Of a stretch of 46,112 bases of DNA, positions 32,485 through 40,440 are shown piece after piece. The stretch is taken from contig JBEIHC010000007.1 in assembly GCA_040381555.1 (NCBI GenBank), forward strand, positions 1 to 46,112, written 5' to 3'. How positions within the stretch are numbered: position 1 is the stretch's first letter; every line of letters starts with the position of its first letter. This DNA comes from CANHCC01 sp040381555 (lineage in GTDB: Bacteria; Bacteroidota; Bacteroidia; J057; RFSG01). A model generated the notes under the pieces. The model was not told the origin of the DNA. It ran no database searches and saw nothing but the letters and a program-made list of their open reading frames with translations. The position numbers were made by a program, and so were the translations under genes.

Positions 32485-32810
32485 CCCAAATAGACTTCCC
32501 CATTCTACCAAAAATTAATTTAGGTTAAGGATAAACCCAGATTAGTTTGATTTGCGCTATTGCTACCTGATTGACTAACCTCTCAGAGGCATGCTCCATT
32601 GGGTTTTAACTTTCTGGCATTCCGATTTTGTTGATTTCGTATTGACCGTATTCAGTGCATTATGATTTGATTGCAGGTATTCACGAGATATAAAACTCTA
32701 ACAGGAATGAAACAAAAATTGGCCCTCTACATTCTTACATTCTATTTGAATTTTCATTCTTTTTCAACCAAAGCATTCTGAAAAAAAGTGTTCCATTTAG
32801 GATTCTTTTT
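32485..32810. other. 326-bp leader region before the TonB-dependent receptor
   Basis: No conserved gene is seen. The region contains one short frame at 32707-32781 encoding a hydrophobic 24-residue peptide (MKQKLALYILTFYLNFHSFS and four more) that ends 30 bases before the receptor frame used here. It may be a leader peptide or chance. No clear promoter or metal-regulator box could be defended. Confidence 0.45.
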
Positions 32811-35189
32811 TTGCTTTTCTTCTTTCTATTTCTGGTTCTTGGAATAGTCGAGAGTTATAGCCAAAAAGCAAACCTAAGCCTTAGCGGATTTATCAGCGAT
32901 CCGAAGGGAGAATCTATACCCGGTGCGGCCGTGTATTTTCATGAAACCAGAACAGGTGCCTATTCCGATAGCATGGGTAACTTTAGTATCCTAAACATTA
33001 AACCAGGAACTTACCATCTGCATATAGATGCTTTGGGCTATCTCTCCATTGCTCGAACGATGATTCTGACACATTCAGTAGCAGACTTGCATTTTGTATT
33101 GCTTCCCTCAGAGCTTAGAACTGGGGAGGTGGTCATTGAGTCTGAATCGGATAAAAAAGAACAGCAGGAAAGTTCTCAGGCATTATCCATTGTCAATCGT
33201 AGTTATTTGGAGAAATACTCAACGGGTAATTTGGTCAATACTTTGGAGCGTTTACCTGGAGTAAATGCCTTGAGAACTGGGGTAGGAATATCCAAACCGA
33301 TTATTCGGGGAATGAGCTTTAATCGGGTGCTGGTGATTGATAATGGAATTCGGCAAGAAGGGCAACAATGGGGAGCTGATCATGGATTGGAAATCGATGA
33401 GCAGAATGCAGATCGGGTCGAAGTGCTCAGAGGTCCAGGTGCGGTGATTCATGGGGCAGATGCTATTGGGGGAGTGCTGATGATTCGGCAGGCTCCCCTA
33501 CCCTCTAATCCAGGAGAATGGCAATCTTCCGCATTTTTGACTGCCCGAACTTTGAATGACTTATATGGAGGGTCAATAATGGCTGCTGCCAACATAAAGG
33601 GAATAGCCTGGCGGGTTCGTGCAGGTTATCGGGAATATGGAGACTATCAGGTACCGGCAAAAACCTTTAATTACAATCGCTATATTCTGCCTATTTATGA
33701 TAATCAGCTTAAAAATACAGCTGGCCGAGAGGAGAATTTTTCGGCAACTCTGGGCATTCAAAGGAATTGGGGAAATACTCAGGTATATTTTACCCGTTTT
33801 CACCAGACATCCGGTTTCTTCCCAGGGGCATTCGGAATACCCCGAGCCCTGAGTTTACAACCGGATGGAGATACCCGTTCAGTAGGTTTGCCTCGCAGTT
33901 TGACTACTCACACTAAGCTTAGTAGCCACAGTAATATTCTCTTTCGGAAAAATTGGTTGGAAATTGATGCCGGCTTTCAACAAAACAATCGAAGAGAAGA
34001 AGCTCAACCGCATGGCAGTGGACAAGTAGCCAACAACAACCTGGCTTTACAATTGCTCTTAGATACCTGGTCTCTCAATACCCGCTATCATCATCATTTC
34101 AACTCAGGCATTTCCTTGATTAGTGGGGTATCGGGTCAATACCAAAGTAATCGGAAAGCGGGATTTGAACATCTTTTACCCGAGTACCAATCTGCAACGA
34201 TGGGTGCATTTTCTCTTATTCAGTTGAAACTTCATCCCGATTGGGTCATAAATGGAGGACTGCGCTATGATGGGGGAAATGTTCGAATTACTGAAACCAA
34301 GACTTTGGTTTTGAGTCGGACAGGCTTGGTACAGGATACTCTACTGCGTAATCGAGCCAGTAATCGATTATTCGCCAATCTTTCTGGGTCTGCCGGCATG
34401 GCCTGGAAAACTTCGGAGGAATGGTCTTTTAAATTAAACATGAGTTCTGATTTTCGTTTTCCGACGGTGGCTGAATTGGCCTCGAATGGAGTGCATCATG
34501 GTACATTTCGGCATGTACAGGGTGACTCCTATCTGGATCCGGAAAGGGGATTTCAGGTGGATGGAATGACGGAATGGAAGCAAAGAAAAGTGAGGATTTC
34601 TTTTACTCCTTTCTTCAGTTATTTCACCAACTATATTTACCTAAGCCCAAGCGGACAATTTTCCACGCTTCCGGAATCCGGGCAGATTTATCGCTATCAG
34701 CAATCCCCTGCTCGGTTTTGGGGCGGAGAATCTGAAATCGAATGGGCACTTACTAAAAATTGGAGTATTCACTCTGTTTTTGAGTATGTCAATGGGTTAA
34801 ATAGTTATACTCATATTCCATTACCCTTTATTCCTCCGGGGAATGCTTCCTTGGAATTGCAATGGGACAAGAGTTTTGATCAGAAATTCCTTCGACGATT
34901 GTTTGGTAGCCTAACCTTCCATGCATTTGCCGATCAGGTTCAAACCGATCGAAATGAGCGTCCCACTCCTGGGTACAGCTTATACCATTTATCCGGAGGG
35001 ATACATTTTTCTGTTGCTGGGCAGGAATTCCGATTCCTAGTTCAAGTGCAGAATCTCACAAACCGAGCGTATCTGAATCATCTGAGCAGATATCGGCAGC
35101 TAGAAATTCCGGAACCGGGCCGGAATATGATTTTCACCCTTTCTATTCCCCTGAAGGGTGATTTTCGAGAATCTACCAAAGGGGATTAA
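32811..35189 (+). CDS. TonB-dependent outer-membrane receptor, probably metal uptake
   Basis: The protein has 792 residues. A hydrophobic signal region ends near SYSQ. A carboxypeptidase-regulatory-like beta-sandwich (about 22-105, ISDPKGESIPGAAVYFHET) follows, then the plug (about 125-235, NTLERLPGVNALRTGVGISKPIIRG, ADRVEVLRGPGAVIHGADAIGG), then a 22-strand-type barrel. The end (YLNHLSRYRQLEIPEPGRNMIFTLSIP) resembles ZnuD-type zinc receptors. The TTG at 32811 gives a signal peptide without a basic n-region. The same frame upstream reads LKKSVPFRIL, so the true start may be a non-ATG codon near 32778. Confidence 0.9.
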   Translation: MLFFFLFLVLGIVESYSQKANLSLSGFISDPKGESIPGAAVYFHETRTGAYSDSMGNFSILNIKPGTYHLHIDALGYLSIARTMILTHSVADLHFVLLPSELRTGEVVIESESDKKEQQESSQALSIVNRSYLEKYSTGNLVNTLERLPGVNALRTGVGISKPIIRGMSFNRVLVIDNGIRQEGQQWGADHGLEIDEQNADRVEVLRGPGAVIHGADAIGGVLMIRQAPLPSNPGEWQSSAFLTARTLNDLYGGSIMAAANIKGIAWRVRAGYREYGDYQVPAKTFNYNRYILPIYDNQLKNTAGREENFSATLGIQRNWGNTQVYFTRFHQTSGFFPGAFGIPRALSLQPDGDTRSVGLPRSLTTHTKLSSHSNILFRKNWLEIDAGFQQNNRREEAQPHGSGQVANNNLALQLLLDTWSLNTRYHHHFNSGISLISGVSGQYQSNRKAGFEHLLPEYQSATMGAFSLIQLKLHPDWVINGGLRYDGGNVRITETKTLVLSRTGLVQDTLLRNRASNRLFANLSGSAGMAWKTSEEWSFKLNMSSDFRFPTVAELASNGVHHGTFRHVQGDSYLDPERGFQVDGMTEWKQRKVRISFTPFFSYFTNYIYLSPSGQFSTLPESGQIYRYQQSPARFWGGESEIEWALTKNWSIHSVFEYVNGLNSYTHIPLPFIPPGNASLELQWDKSFDQKFLRRLFGSLTFHAFADQVQTDRNERPTPGYSLYHLSGGIHFSVAGQEFRFLVQVQNLTNRAYLNHLSRYRQLEIPEPGRNMIFTLSIPLKGDFRESTKGD

Positions 35190-35224
35190 AACAATTTGTT
35201 CAGTTAACTTAAACTTTTAAAATC

Positions 35225-36091
35225 ATGAAATTTTCAAGAATAATTTTCTTCTTCACTTTAGCACTTAGCTTAGTGCTCATTACAGCTTGCAATAAAGAAT
35301 GTGAGGATTGCCCGGGTCAGGCCCCTTCTTCTGATGTTACCAAACCCGTCATTACTGTTCAGAATCCGGTAAACGAATCCACACTAACCGGGGGAGATAC
35401 ACTTTTCTTCCGTGCACGGTTTACAGATGATCGGGAACTTGGGCAATACAAAATAGACATTCACAATTCAAATGATGGGCATACACATGGAAAAAACAGC
35501 GGCATTGCTCCAATGTTTGAATATCAAAGCATCATTGCCCTGACCGGTGTTCTGTCTGAACAGACTGTGGCAATCCCAATCCCGGCTGAATCTGCAGCTG
35601 GAAAATACCATCTGATTATCACTGCAATAGATAAAGCTGGGAATGAAGCTGATTTTCAAGATGTAGACTGGTATCTGTTAAATCCTGAGGACACCATGCC
35701 GCCAACTGTAACCCTAACTCATCCAAATGTTGCCGCACCTGAAATTGAAGCTGATTTTGCTGTTGGTCAGGATACGCTGCAAGTAGGTATTGTAGGTACC
35801 TTGACTGATACCAAAGATGGAACAACCCCAGGGGAATTATATGGCTATGAAATCGTATTTGAAAAGGCAGGAATTCATGTGCATAAAACGGGGGAAGAAG
35901 GACATGGACAACCTATTTATAAAATCAGCAATCTTAACCTTGCCGGAAGTATTCATAATTTAAACCTTACCCTGGTATTGAGAAGAGCTGACCTTGAAAA
36001 TCATGGGGAATACCACCTTAAAGTGGTAGCCATTGACCATAAAAACAACAGAAGCGAACGAGAAGTAAAATACCATGTTCACATGGATTAA
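35225..36091 (+). CDS. DUF4625 lipoprotein, His-rich paralogue 1
   Basis: The protein has 288 residues. Lipobox ITAC (Cys22) is followed by the unusual cluster CNKECEDCPGQAP. Two beta-sandwich-like halves follow. Half 1 (about 35-165) has IDIHNSNDGHTHGKNSGIAP with His80, His86 and His88. Half 2 (about 170-288) has an extra His-rich loop (IHVHKTGEEGHGQ) and ends HVHMD. It starts 36 bases after the TonB receptor stop, so it is co-transcribed. A surface or periplasmic metal-binding partner of the receptor is the simplest reading. The DUF4625 function is not established to my knowledge. Confidence 0.87.
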   Translation: MKFSRIIFFFTLALSLVLITACNKECEDCPGQAPSSDVTKPVITVQNPVNESTLTGGDTLFFRARFTDDRELGQYKIDIHNSNDGHTHGKNSGIAPMFEYQSIIALTGVLSEQTVAIPIPAESAAGKYHLIITAIDKAGNEADFQDVDWYLLNPEDTMPPTVTLTHPNVAAPEIEADFAVGQDTLQVGIVGTLTDTKDGTTPGELYGYEIVFEKAGIHVHKTGEEGHGQPIYKISNLNLAGSIHNLNLTLVLRRADLENHGEYHLKVVAIDHKNNRSEREVKYHVHMD

Positions 36092-36206
36092 TTGAATCAG
36101 ATTAGGAAAGAAGTTCAGATAAATGGCCTTATACTCTATCCTTTGGCTAGATAAATGAACAGTACAACTCTGAGTAGAGATTAAAAAAACATGTCGATGT
36201 TTAGGT

Positions 36207-36258
36207 AGAATCTATAGTGTTTAGTTTCCTGAAAAGGGGGCTATTCACTATAGGTTCT
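36207..36258. promoter_or_regulatory. Inverted repeat between the two DUF4625 genes
   Basis: AGAATCTATAGTG (36207-36219) and CACTATAGGTTCT (36246-36258) are inverted repeats with one mismatch, 26 bases apart. They lie in the 256-bp spacer, 90 bases before the second lipoprotein gene. They could be an mRNA stem or an operator pair. Confidence 0.45.
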
Positions 36259-36347
36259 AGCTTAAAGGCGAGAAGTAAAGTGTGTTTTATTCGCAAAATG
36301 AAGAATTATTCTGAGTAATTCTTTAATTTCGTATCACAAAACACAAA

Positions 36348-37184
36348 ATGAAATTATTCAACTTATTCACTGTATTGATGGTATCCCTTTCATTCGGGAT
36401 TTTCACGGCCTGTAACAAAGAATGTGCAGATTGCCCAGGTCAGGCTCCTTCTGCCGATGTAAGTAAACCCGGTATTTCAGTCGTATCACCCTCCATGAAC
36501 ACCTCTTACACAGGTGGAGATACTATTTCTTTCTATGCTTGGTTTACGGACAATCGGGAATTATCTCAATATCGGGTGGAAATCCACAGCTCGAGTGATG
36601 GACATACCCATGGAAAGAATAGTGAAATTGCTCCATTTTTTGAATACAGCAAAACGGTAAACATTACTGGCGTAAATTCTGAACAAAGGTTGTTTATTCC
36701 GAGTCCCACAACTGCTGCAGCTGGTTCCTACCATTTTATTGTTTCGGCAGTAGATAAGGCAGGAAATGAAGCCAATTTTGTTGAAGTAGATTTAAACATT
36801 ACGAACCCTTCAGATACAGTGGCTCCTTTGGTTACCCCTGTCTATCCAAATTTTTCTGCAAATGAAATATTTACCGCATTTCCTACTGCTCAAGATACCG
36901 TACAGGTGCGGATCATAGGACAGTTAACGGATGCAGGGAATGGAGGATCTACCGGGAATCTGAAGGGATACCTGGTTGAATTTCATGAAGAAGGATCAGA
37001 AGAAGTTATTTATCAACTTTCCAATAGCAACTTAAGTGGAGCGATTGAAAACATGAATTTGACTTTAGTACTCAGAAGATCTGACTTGATCAATGAAAAA
37101 TACTATACCTTGAAAGTAAAGGCATTTGATCACTCCAATAATTCTTCTTACAAAGAAGTTCGGTATAAAACCGTATTGAATTAA
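36348..37184 (+). CDS. DUF4625 lipoprotein, paralogue 2
   Basis: The protein has 278 residues and is a clear paralogue of the preceding gene, with lipobox Cys22, CNKECADCPGQAP and IHSSSDGHTHGKNSEIAP in the same register (His80, His86, His88). It lacks the His-rich loop of the second half; the corresponding segment reads FHEEGSEEVIYQLSN. A tandem duplication with divergence of one putative metal site is likely. A 256-bp spacer with an inverted repeat separates it from paralogue 1, so it may have its own expression control. A terminator follows. Confidence 0.86.
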   Translation: MKLFNLFTVLMVSLSFGIFTACNKECADCPGQAPSADVSKPGISVVSPSMNTSYTGGDTISFYAWFTDNRELSQYRVEIHSSSDGHTHGKNSEIAPFFEYSKTVNITGVNSEQRLFIPSPTTAAAGSYHFIVSAVDKAGNEANFVEVDLNITNPSDTVAPLVTPVYPNFSANEIFTAFPTAQDTVQVRIIGQLTDAGNGGSTGNLKGYLVEFHEEGSEEVIYQLSNSNLSGAIENMNLTLVLRRSDLINEKYYTLKVKAFDHSNNSSYKEVRYKTVLN

Positions 37185-37203
37185 TCGATAAAAATCAGAA
37201 TTT

Positions 37204-37236
37204 CGGAATGAGCTTATGCTCATTCCGATTTTTTTC
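37204..37236 (+). terminator. Terminator of the metal-uptake locus
   Basis: CGGAATGAGC (37204-37213) pairs with GCTCATTCCG (37218-37227) around TTAT, and a T run follows. Confidence 0.93.
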
Positions 37237-37242
37237 GATTGT

Positions 37243-38205
37243 ATGCAGCACAGCATTTCCGTTTTAATCCCCAATTACAACGGTAAAAAATTACTGGAGG
37301 AAAACCTGCCTTCTGTATATACAGCACTTCATAATTATCCTTTTTTATTTTCTGAAATCATCGTAAGCGATGATGCATCGGCCGATGATTCCTTATTGTT
37401 TTTAAAGCAACAATTCCCAGAAGTAAAGTGTGTCAGTACAGAAGTGAATACCGGATTTGCGGGTGCGGTAAATCGGGGCATTTCGGAATGTTCGGGCGAC
37501 TTAATTCTGATTTTAAATTCCGATGTACAGCTAACTGCAACCTATTTTGATGCACAGATTTCCCTATTTGAAGATCTGGAAGTTTTTGGGGTGATGGGGA
37601 CAATCAGTAGCATGGATGGCACTCAGATTCAGGACACGGCTAAATATCCATCCTTCAGAGGAGGGAAAATTGGATCCACTTTAAATTATGCGACACAAGA
37701 AAAAGGAAGTTGGCCTACTCTATTTTTAAGTGGTGCCAATGCACTGGTTCGAAAATCGTACTTACTACAGTTAAATGGATTCAATCAAATATTCAATCCT
37801 TATTATTGTGAGGATGTGGACTTGGGTATTCGAGCCTGGAGGGCAGGATGGAAGTGTTTATTTGAATCAACAGCCATTTGCTATCACCCCAATTCCGAAA
37901 CCATTAAAAAACAGGGTAAAGAAAAAGTGCTTAGAATCTCCAGAAGAAATAAAGCGATTCTGCATTTAATTCATTTAGAAGGCATGTATTTACTCTGGTA
38001 TAAATGGATGCTTCGATTAAAGAGTGTGCTCTGGAAATTAGCAGGCAGTATGAAATACGCACAAGTTGTAGAAGATATTTCTGCGTTGGAACCTTTGATT
38101 CAACAAAGCAGACAGCAGCTTTCCATCCTGCCCTATCGGTATTCTTTTCTCGAAATAATAAATAAAATTAGGAAGAATATGCCCCAAAAGGTTCAGATTT
38201 TTTAG
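37243..38205 (+). CDS. Glycosyltransferase family 2 protein
   Basis: The protein has 320 residues from the ATG at 37243. The in-frame ATG at 37216 lies inside the terminator stem and is rejected. The GT-A fold starts with HSISVLIPNYNGKKLLEENLPS. The nucleotide-binding and metal motifs are IIVSDDASADDS, NTGFAGAVNRGI and LILNSDV. An acceptor region follows with FLSGANALVRKSYLLQLNGF and YYCEDVDLGIRAWRAGW. The C-terminus is basic and partly hydrophobic (about 240-270), suggesting peripheral membrane binding. It resembles rhamnosyl- and glucosyltransferases of polysaccharide synthesis; the substrate is unknown. No glycan gene cluster surrounds it. Confidence 0.92.
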   Translation: MQHSISVLIPNYNGKKLLEENLPSVYTALHNYPFLFSEIIVSDDASADDSLLFLKQQFPEVKCVSTEVNTGFAGAVNRGISECSGDLILILNSDVQLTATYFDAQISLFEDLEVFGVMGTISSMDGTQIQDTAKYPSFRGGKIGSTLNYATQEKGSWPTLFLSGANALVRKSYLLQLNGFNQIFNPYYCEDVDLGIRAWRAGWKCLFESTAICYHPNSETIKKQGKEKVLRISRRNKAILHLIHLEGMYLLWYKWMLRLKSVLWKLAGSMKYAQVVEDISALEPLIQQSRQQLSILPYRYSFLEIINKIRKNMPQKVQIF

Positions 38206-38341
38206 CAGATTAAATACTAAATATATTTACTTACATTTTTTCTATAATTGCCCTAATGGATAGGTTTATTTCATTCCAATATAAATTTGAATATAATTAA
38301 AATAATACCGATATTCGTTCTACAAACTATCCTAAATCACG

Positions 38342-38935
38342 ATGTCTGTATTCTATAAATTCTTATTATTACTTCTGTTTTTAATGGGTGTAATCCAGAC
38401 TGTATCAGCCCAACAGGATCATGAGGTAGAAAAATCCCCTGTCCATAAAATAGAGTTACGCCATGAAATAGGCCTGGCAGCAGGCGGAATAGTTGGCCTT
38501 GGGCCTGCCTATCGCATATGGGCAAATAGATGGGGAGCCCAGGCATGTTTTACGCCAATCAGTACCGGAAAAACAGAGATTTATAGTGCGGCAATTTCGT
38601 TTATGTATTCATTGAGAAAAACAGAAAGTACCAATTTCTTTGCCTATCAGGGAAATCATTTTATTAGCTATACAGAATATTTCAGCGGTACTTATGCGTA
38701 TGTGTACAAACAAGACCCGATGGGATTTGTAAGTTATGTTGTGGACTATACTCCTGCCCGAACAGAAAAACAACGATTTTTCAATAATGGAATAGGTCTG
38801 GGTTTAGAATATTTTAATCCAGACCGAAATGTTTCCCCTTTTGGGATCAGTATACAATGTGGGTTAGCGGGTTTTAAGAATTTTACCCGTGCTTTTTTTA
38901 CTGGAGAAGTGGCGATATTGTATAAGTTTAAATAG
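38342..38935 (+). CDS. Probable small outer-membrane beta-barrel protein
   Basis: The protein has 197 residues. Signal peptide 1-23 (cleaved after VSAQ) is followed by alternating polar and hydrophobic strands (IELRHEIGLAAGGIVGLGPAYRI, YSAAISFMYSLRK, GIGLGLEYFNPD, AFFTGEVAILYKFK). It ends in a strand with a terminal Phe-Lys, common in outer-membrane barrels. No family is recognised with confidence. The gene stands alone. Confidence 0.7.
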   Translation: MSVFYKFLLLLLFLMGVIQTVSAQQDHEVEKSPVHKIELRHEIGLAAGGIVGLGPAYRIWANRWGAQACFTPISTGKTEIYSAAISFMYSLRKTESTNFFAYQGNHFISYTEYFSGTYAYVYKQDPMGFVSYVVDYTPARTEKQRFFNNGIGLGLEYFNPDRNVSPFGISIQCGLAGFKNFTRAFFTGEVAILYKFK

Positions 38936-38943
38936 GGTTTTCT

Positions 38944-38977
38944 GTTTACCCTAAACGGAGGTTTACCCTAAACGGAG
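38944..38977. repeat. Two tandem copies of GTTTACCCTAAACGGAG
   Basis: Two perfect 17-bp copies stand head to tail (38944-38960 and 38961-38977). Each contains the palindrome GTTTA-CCC-TAAAC. They lie between two convergent genes, so a promoter operator role is not obvious. A transcript-end signal or small binding site is possible. Confidence 0.7.
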
Positions 38978-39133
38978 ATTAGAGAATCTAAAGATTTTAA
39001 AAAATTGTCAATAAAATAGTATAAGCGCTCTAGTGATTCAGGAAATAACTCCTTGAATTTAAGCATCAGCCTATATGCCTGAAGTTAAAAAATAGTGAAG
39101 AGTATTTATAATTGAGAGGAAACCCTACTTAAA

Positions 39134-40042
39134 TTAACTCTCCCTCAATTGACGATCCAACACTTCCAAACCTGCTTTTAAGGAATGGGGTTTATAGCCT
39201 AATTCTGTTTGTGCTCTCAGAATGATAAAACCCGTAATGGGAGGGCGATTGGCGGGTTGAGCAATGGTTATCGAGTCTGTTTCCTCTATTAGAGAAGCAT
39301 CTAATTTCCAATAATCGGCAACAGTGCGAGCGATGTCGATAATGCGCATTTGCTCTGCTCCAGAAATATGATATACGCCTTGCTTCTCCCGCATGAGAAG
39401 TGAAATAATTCCGTCGGCTAAATCTTCTGCCAAAGTAGGAGTTCTTTCCTGATCATTCACGACCTGAATTTTTTTGCCCTCTTCTAAAGATTTCTTTACC
39501 CAAAGCACTATATTCGTTCGACTTAATCCAGGGACATGCCCATAGAGGAGAACGGTTCGAACAATTGCCCATGGGGTTTTGACTGAACGAACGATTGTTT
39601 CGGCTGCTAGTTTAGATTTCCCATAAACAGAAATCGGATTGGGAATATCGTCTTCCCTATAAGGACCTGATTTTCCATCAAAAATAAAATCGGTGGAAAC
39701 AAAAATCATAAACGCACCAAACTCCTCACATAATTTGCTTAAAGTTTCAGTCGCTTCTACATTAATTTTCTGACATGCATCCTGATTTTTTTCGCATTGA
39801 TCGACATGGGTCATAGCGGCCGCATGTATCACCGCACTCGGTTTTATCCTTCGAAATACATTTTCAACCCTTGCATTTTGAGTTAAATCCAATTCTAAAT
39901 ATTCATACCCTTCCTGCACCGGATTTAAATTATCTCCCAAATCACAGGCAATTAATGTAACTCCTGTCCGAGCAATTAATTTTTGGATAATTTTTTGTCC
40001 CAGCAATCCATTGCTGCCAGTAACTAAAACTGTTTTACTCAT
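39134..40042 (-). CDS. RmlD-like NAD(P)-dependent sugar-nucleotide reductase / extended SDR
   Basis: The protein has 302 residues. The Rossmann motif TGSNGLLGQK lies at the N-terminus. AVIHAAAMTHVDQCE and the active-site segment FVSTDFIFDGKSGPYREDDIPNPISVYGKSK (Ser/Thr, Tyr, Lys) match dTDP-4-dehydrorhamnose reductase-like SDRs, as does the AIVRTVLLYG stretch. Other rml genes are absent from the window, so a role in rhamnose synthesis is not proven. The same fold occurs in methionine adenosyltransferase beta subunits and other reductases. It follows DUF3467 after 11 bases. Confidence 0.86.
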   Translation of the reverse strand: MSKTVLVTGSNGLLGQKIIQKLIARTGVTLIACDLGDNLNPVQEGYEYLELDLTQNARVENVFRRIKPSAVIHAAAMTHVDQCEKNQDACQKINVEATETLSKLCEEFGAFMIFVSTDFIFDGKSGPYREDDIPNPISVYGKSKLAAETIVRSVKTPWAIVRTVLLYGHVPGLSRTNIVLWVKKSLEEGKKIQVVNDQERTPTLAEDLADGIISLLMREKQGVYHISGAEQMRIIDIARTVADYWKLDASLIEETDSITIAQPANRPPITGFIILRAQTELGYKPHSLKAGLEVLDRQLRES

Positions 40043-40053
40043 TTCAAATCCAA

Positions 40054-40368
40054 TTAAGCCATTGCAGTAGGACCGCCGAAATTAAAGGGCATTCCTTGAA
40101 CCCCTTCTTCAATCGGGATATTGCCAAAGTGGGCTTCATATTTTGCAATATTATCTCCTAATGCCATCAGCAATCTTTTCGCATGTTGCGGTGTCATTAC
40201 AATACGGGATTTCACTTTTGCCTTAGGCACACCAGGTAGTACTCGAATAAAATCTAACACAAATTCAGCATTTGAATGTGAGATAATGGCCAAGTTCGCA
40301 TAAATTCCTTCAGCAATTTCTTCTGACAATTCGATATTGAGTTGATTGGGGGCGTTATTTTCTTCCAT
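40054..40368 (-). CDS. DUF3467 protein
   Basis: The protein has 104 residues. It has the typical LNIELSEEIAEGIYANLAIISHSNAEFVLDFIRVLPG start, then AKVKSRIVMTPQHAKRLLMALGDNIAKYEAHFG. This small cytoplasmic family is widespread in Bacteroidota and others and has no established function. It lies directly upstream of the RmlD-like gene and probably shares its transcript. Confidence 0.92.
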   Translation of the reverse strand: MEENNAPNQLNIELSEEIAEGIYANLAIISHSNAEFVLDFIRVLPGVPKAKVKSRIVMTPQHAKRLLMALGDNIAKYEAHFGNIPIEEGVQGMPFNFGGPTAMA

Positions 40369-40440
40369 AAGACAAATATAGAGATTTGTGAACGAAACTC
40401 ATGCGGACAAATTAAATAAGAGGGAGCATCTAACCGGGGC

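Noticed and set aside
37216..37242. Upstream start for the glycosyltransferase
   Set aside because: The ATG at 37216 is inside the terminator stem, and the added residues precede a normal family start at 37243.
38944..38977. Telomere-like CCCTAAA repeats
   Set aside because: Only two copies in a 17-bp unit occur inside a bacterial chromosome-like region; the resemblance is superficial.
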